From positions 2,480,001-2,544,000 of the forward strand of contig NZ_CP040786.1 of the NCBI RefSeq assembly GCF_021922925.1: a DNA stretch of 64,000 bases, given 5' to 3'. The stretch is from Clavibacter phaseoli. GTDB lineage: Bacteria > Actinomycetota > Actinomycetes > Actinomycetales > Microbacteriaceae. Under the pieces are notes generated by a model. The model saw only the letters and a list, made by a program, of their open reading frames with translations. It made no database searches and was not told the origin of the DNA. This document shows positions 63,600 to 64,000 of the stretch, one piece after another; the stretch's first letter is position 1, and the number at the start of each line of letters is the position of its first letter. Position numbers and translations under genes: made by a program.

Positions 63600-64000
63600 T
63601 CAGCCGGCGACGGGCGCCGCGTCCGCGACGGCCGCCACGGCCTCGACCGCCAGCTCCGCGAGCCGATGGTCGCGCTCCTCCTCGTGGGCCGTGATGGTCA
63701 TGACCGCGTCACGGGATCCGTCGACCAGCACGTACTGGCCGTAGCGGCCGTCGAGGCGCCAGGCGTCGCCGGGTCCGTCCCAGGTGGCGAGGCCGTAGCG
63801 GGCGAAGGGCGCGTGCGGATCGTCGTCGCCGGTCGCGACCCAGGATCCGTGCATCCGGTCGACCCACTCCGCGCTCACGAGCTGCCGGCCCTCCCACGCG
63901 CCCCGGTCGCGGAGCAGCCGACCGATGCGCGCGAGCTCGCCGGTGCGCAGCTCCAGGCCGCTGCCGCCCACGACGAAGCCGAGCGGGCAGCGGTGCCACT
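63600..64000 (-). CDS. Serine hydrolase of the beta-lactamase class C family, truncated by the window
   Basis: The frame is open to the window end and contains WHRCPLGFVVGGSGLELRTGE then LARIGRLLRDRGAWEGRQLV and SAEWVDRMHGSW, typical of the C-terminal part of class C beta-lactamase-like esterases and D-aminopeptidases. The catalytic SxxK and YxN motifs would lie outside. The stop lies 10 bp from the rhodanese stop, so the genes converge. Confidence 0.8.
   Translation of the reverse strand, partial: WHRCPLGFVVGGSGLELRTGELARIGRLLRDRGAWEGRQLVSAEWVDRMHGSWVATGDDDPHAPFARYGLATWDGPGDAWRLDGRYGQYVLVDGSRDAVMTITAHEEERDHRLAELAVEAVAAVADAAPVAG

Overview
This window is a stretch of very GC-rich actinobacterial chromosome. 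Several marks point to the family Microbacteriaceae, with a Clavibacter-like plant-associated bacterium as the best guess: an Lsr2-type nucleoid protein, a short ClpB under a HspR-type operator, a Tat-exported ferritin-like protein, sugar ABC importers without their own ATPase, GTGA/ATGA stop-start overlaps and many GTG starts. The genus is inferred from general knowledge, not from a database match. The hexamer GGATCC is strikingly abundant in most of the window and nearly absent from parts of 50.4-62.9 kb. No rRNA or tRNA genes, CRISPR arrays, transposases or integrases were recognised.

0-14.5 kb is a sugar catabolic locus. A leftward operon encodes a PfkB-family kinase, a lipoprotein sugar-binding protein, two ABC permeases, glucosamine-6-phosphate deaminase (nagB) and a GH2 beta-galactosidase (lacZ). 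A divergent rightward unit encodes a DeoR regulator, a GH4 glycosidase and a GH38 alpha-mannosidase. Galactose, glucosamine and mannose chemistry side by side suggests use of glycoprotein-type glycans. An FMN reductase lies at the left edge.

14.5-32 kb is housekeeping and envelope-related: small membrane proteins, a TetR-controlled NAD(P)-binding protein, a spore-photoproduct-lyase-like radical SAM protein, the Tat-exported ferritin-like protein and an AraC regulator. A tightly overlapped five-gene Asp23/Gls24-type envelope operon follows, then a holin-like protein, a secreted peptidoglycan-binding/DUF1906 protein, a beta-lactamase-like lipoprotein, a DUF2207 membrane protein and a leftward operon of aldo/keto reductase, dipeptidase and acetyltransferase.

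32-40.7 kb carries a GH36 alpha-galactosidase, clpB with a HAIR operator, a TetR/oxidoreductase divergon, a thioredoxin-reductase-like flavoprotein, Lsr2 and a RimJ/RimL-type acetyltransferase.

40.7-49.4 kb is an L-arabinose oligosaccharide locus: GH51 and GH127 arabinofuranosidases, two permeases and a binding lipoprotein, divergent from a LacI regulator and a small P-loop kinase-like gene. Two different palindromic LacI-type operators are present.

49.4-62.6 kb is accessory in character. It has an orphan AAA ATPase behind two GGTAAYGTTACC operators, a DUF4062 protein, a tiny secreted protein, an amidohydrolase, and a chain of small modules each paired with its own TetR or MarR regulator (Pip/YhgE-like membrane protein, SDR-like protein, acetyltransferase plus DUF1349 protein). 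A second AraC regulator, paralogous to the one at 19.6 kb, follows. A gene-poor stretch at 61.1-62.1 kb holds a hairpin-containing repeat. The right end returns to native-looking genes: an Lrp/AsnC regulator, a rhodanese and a truncated serine hydrolase.
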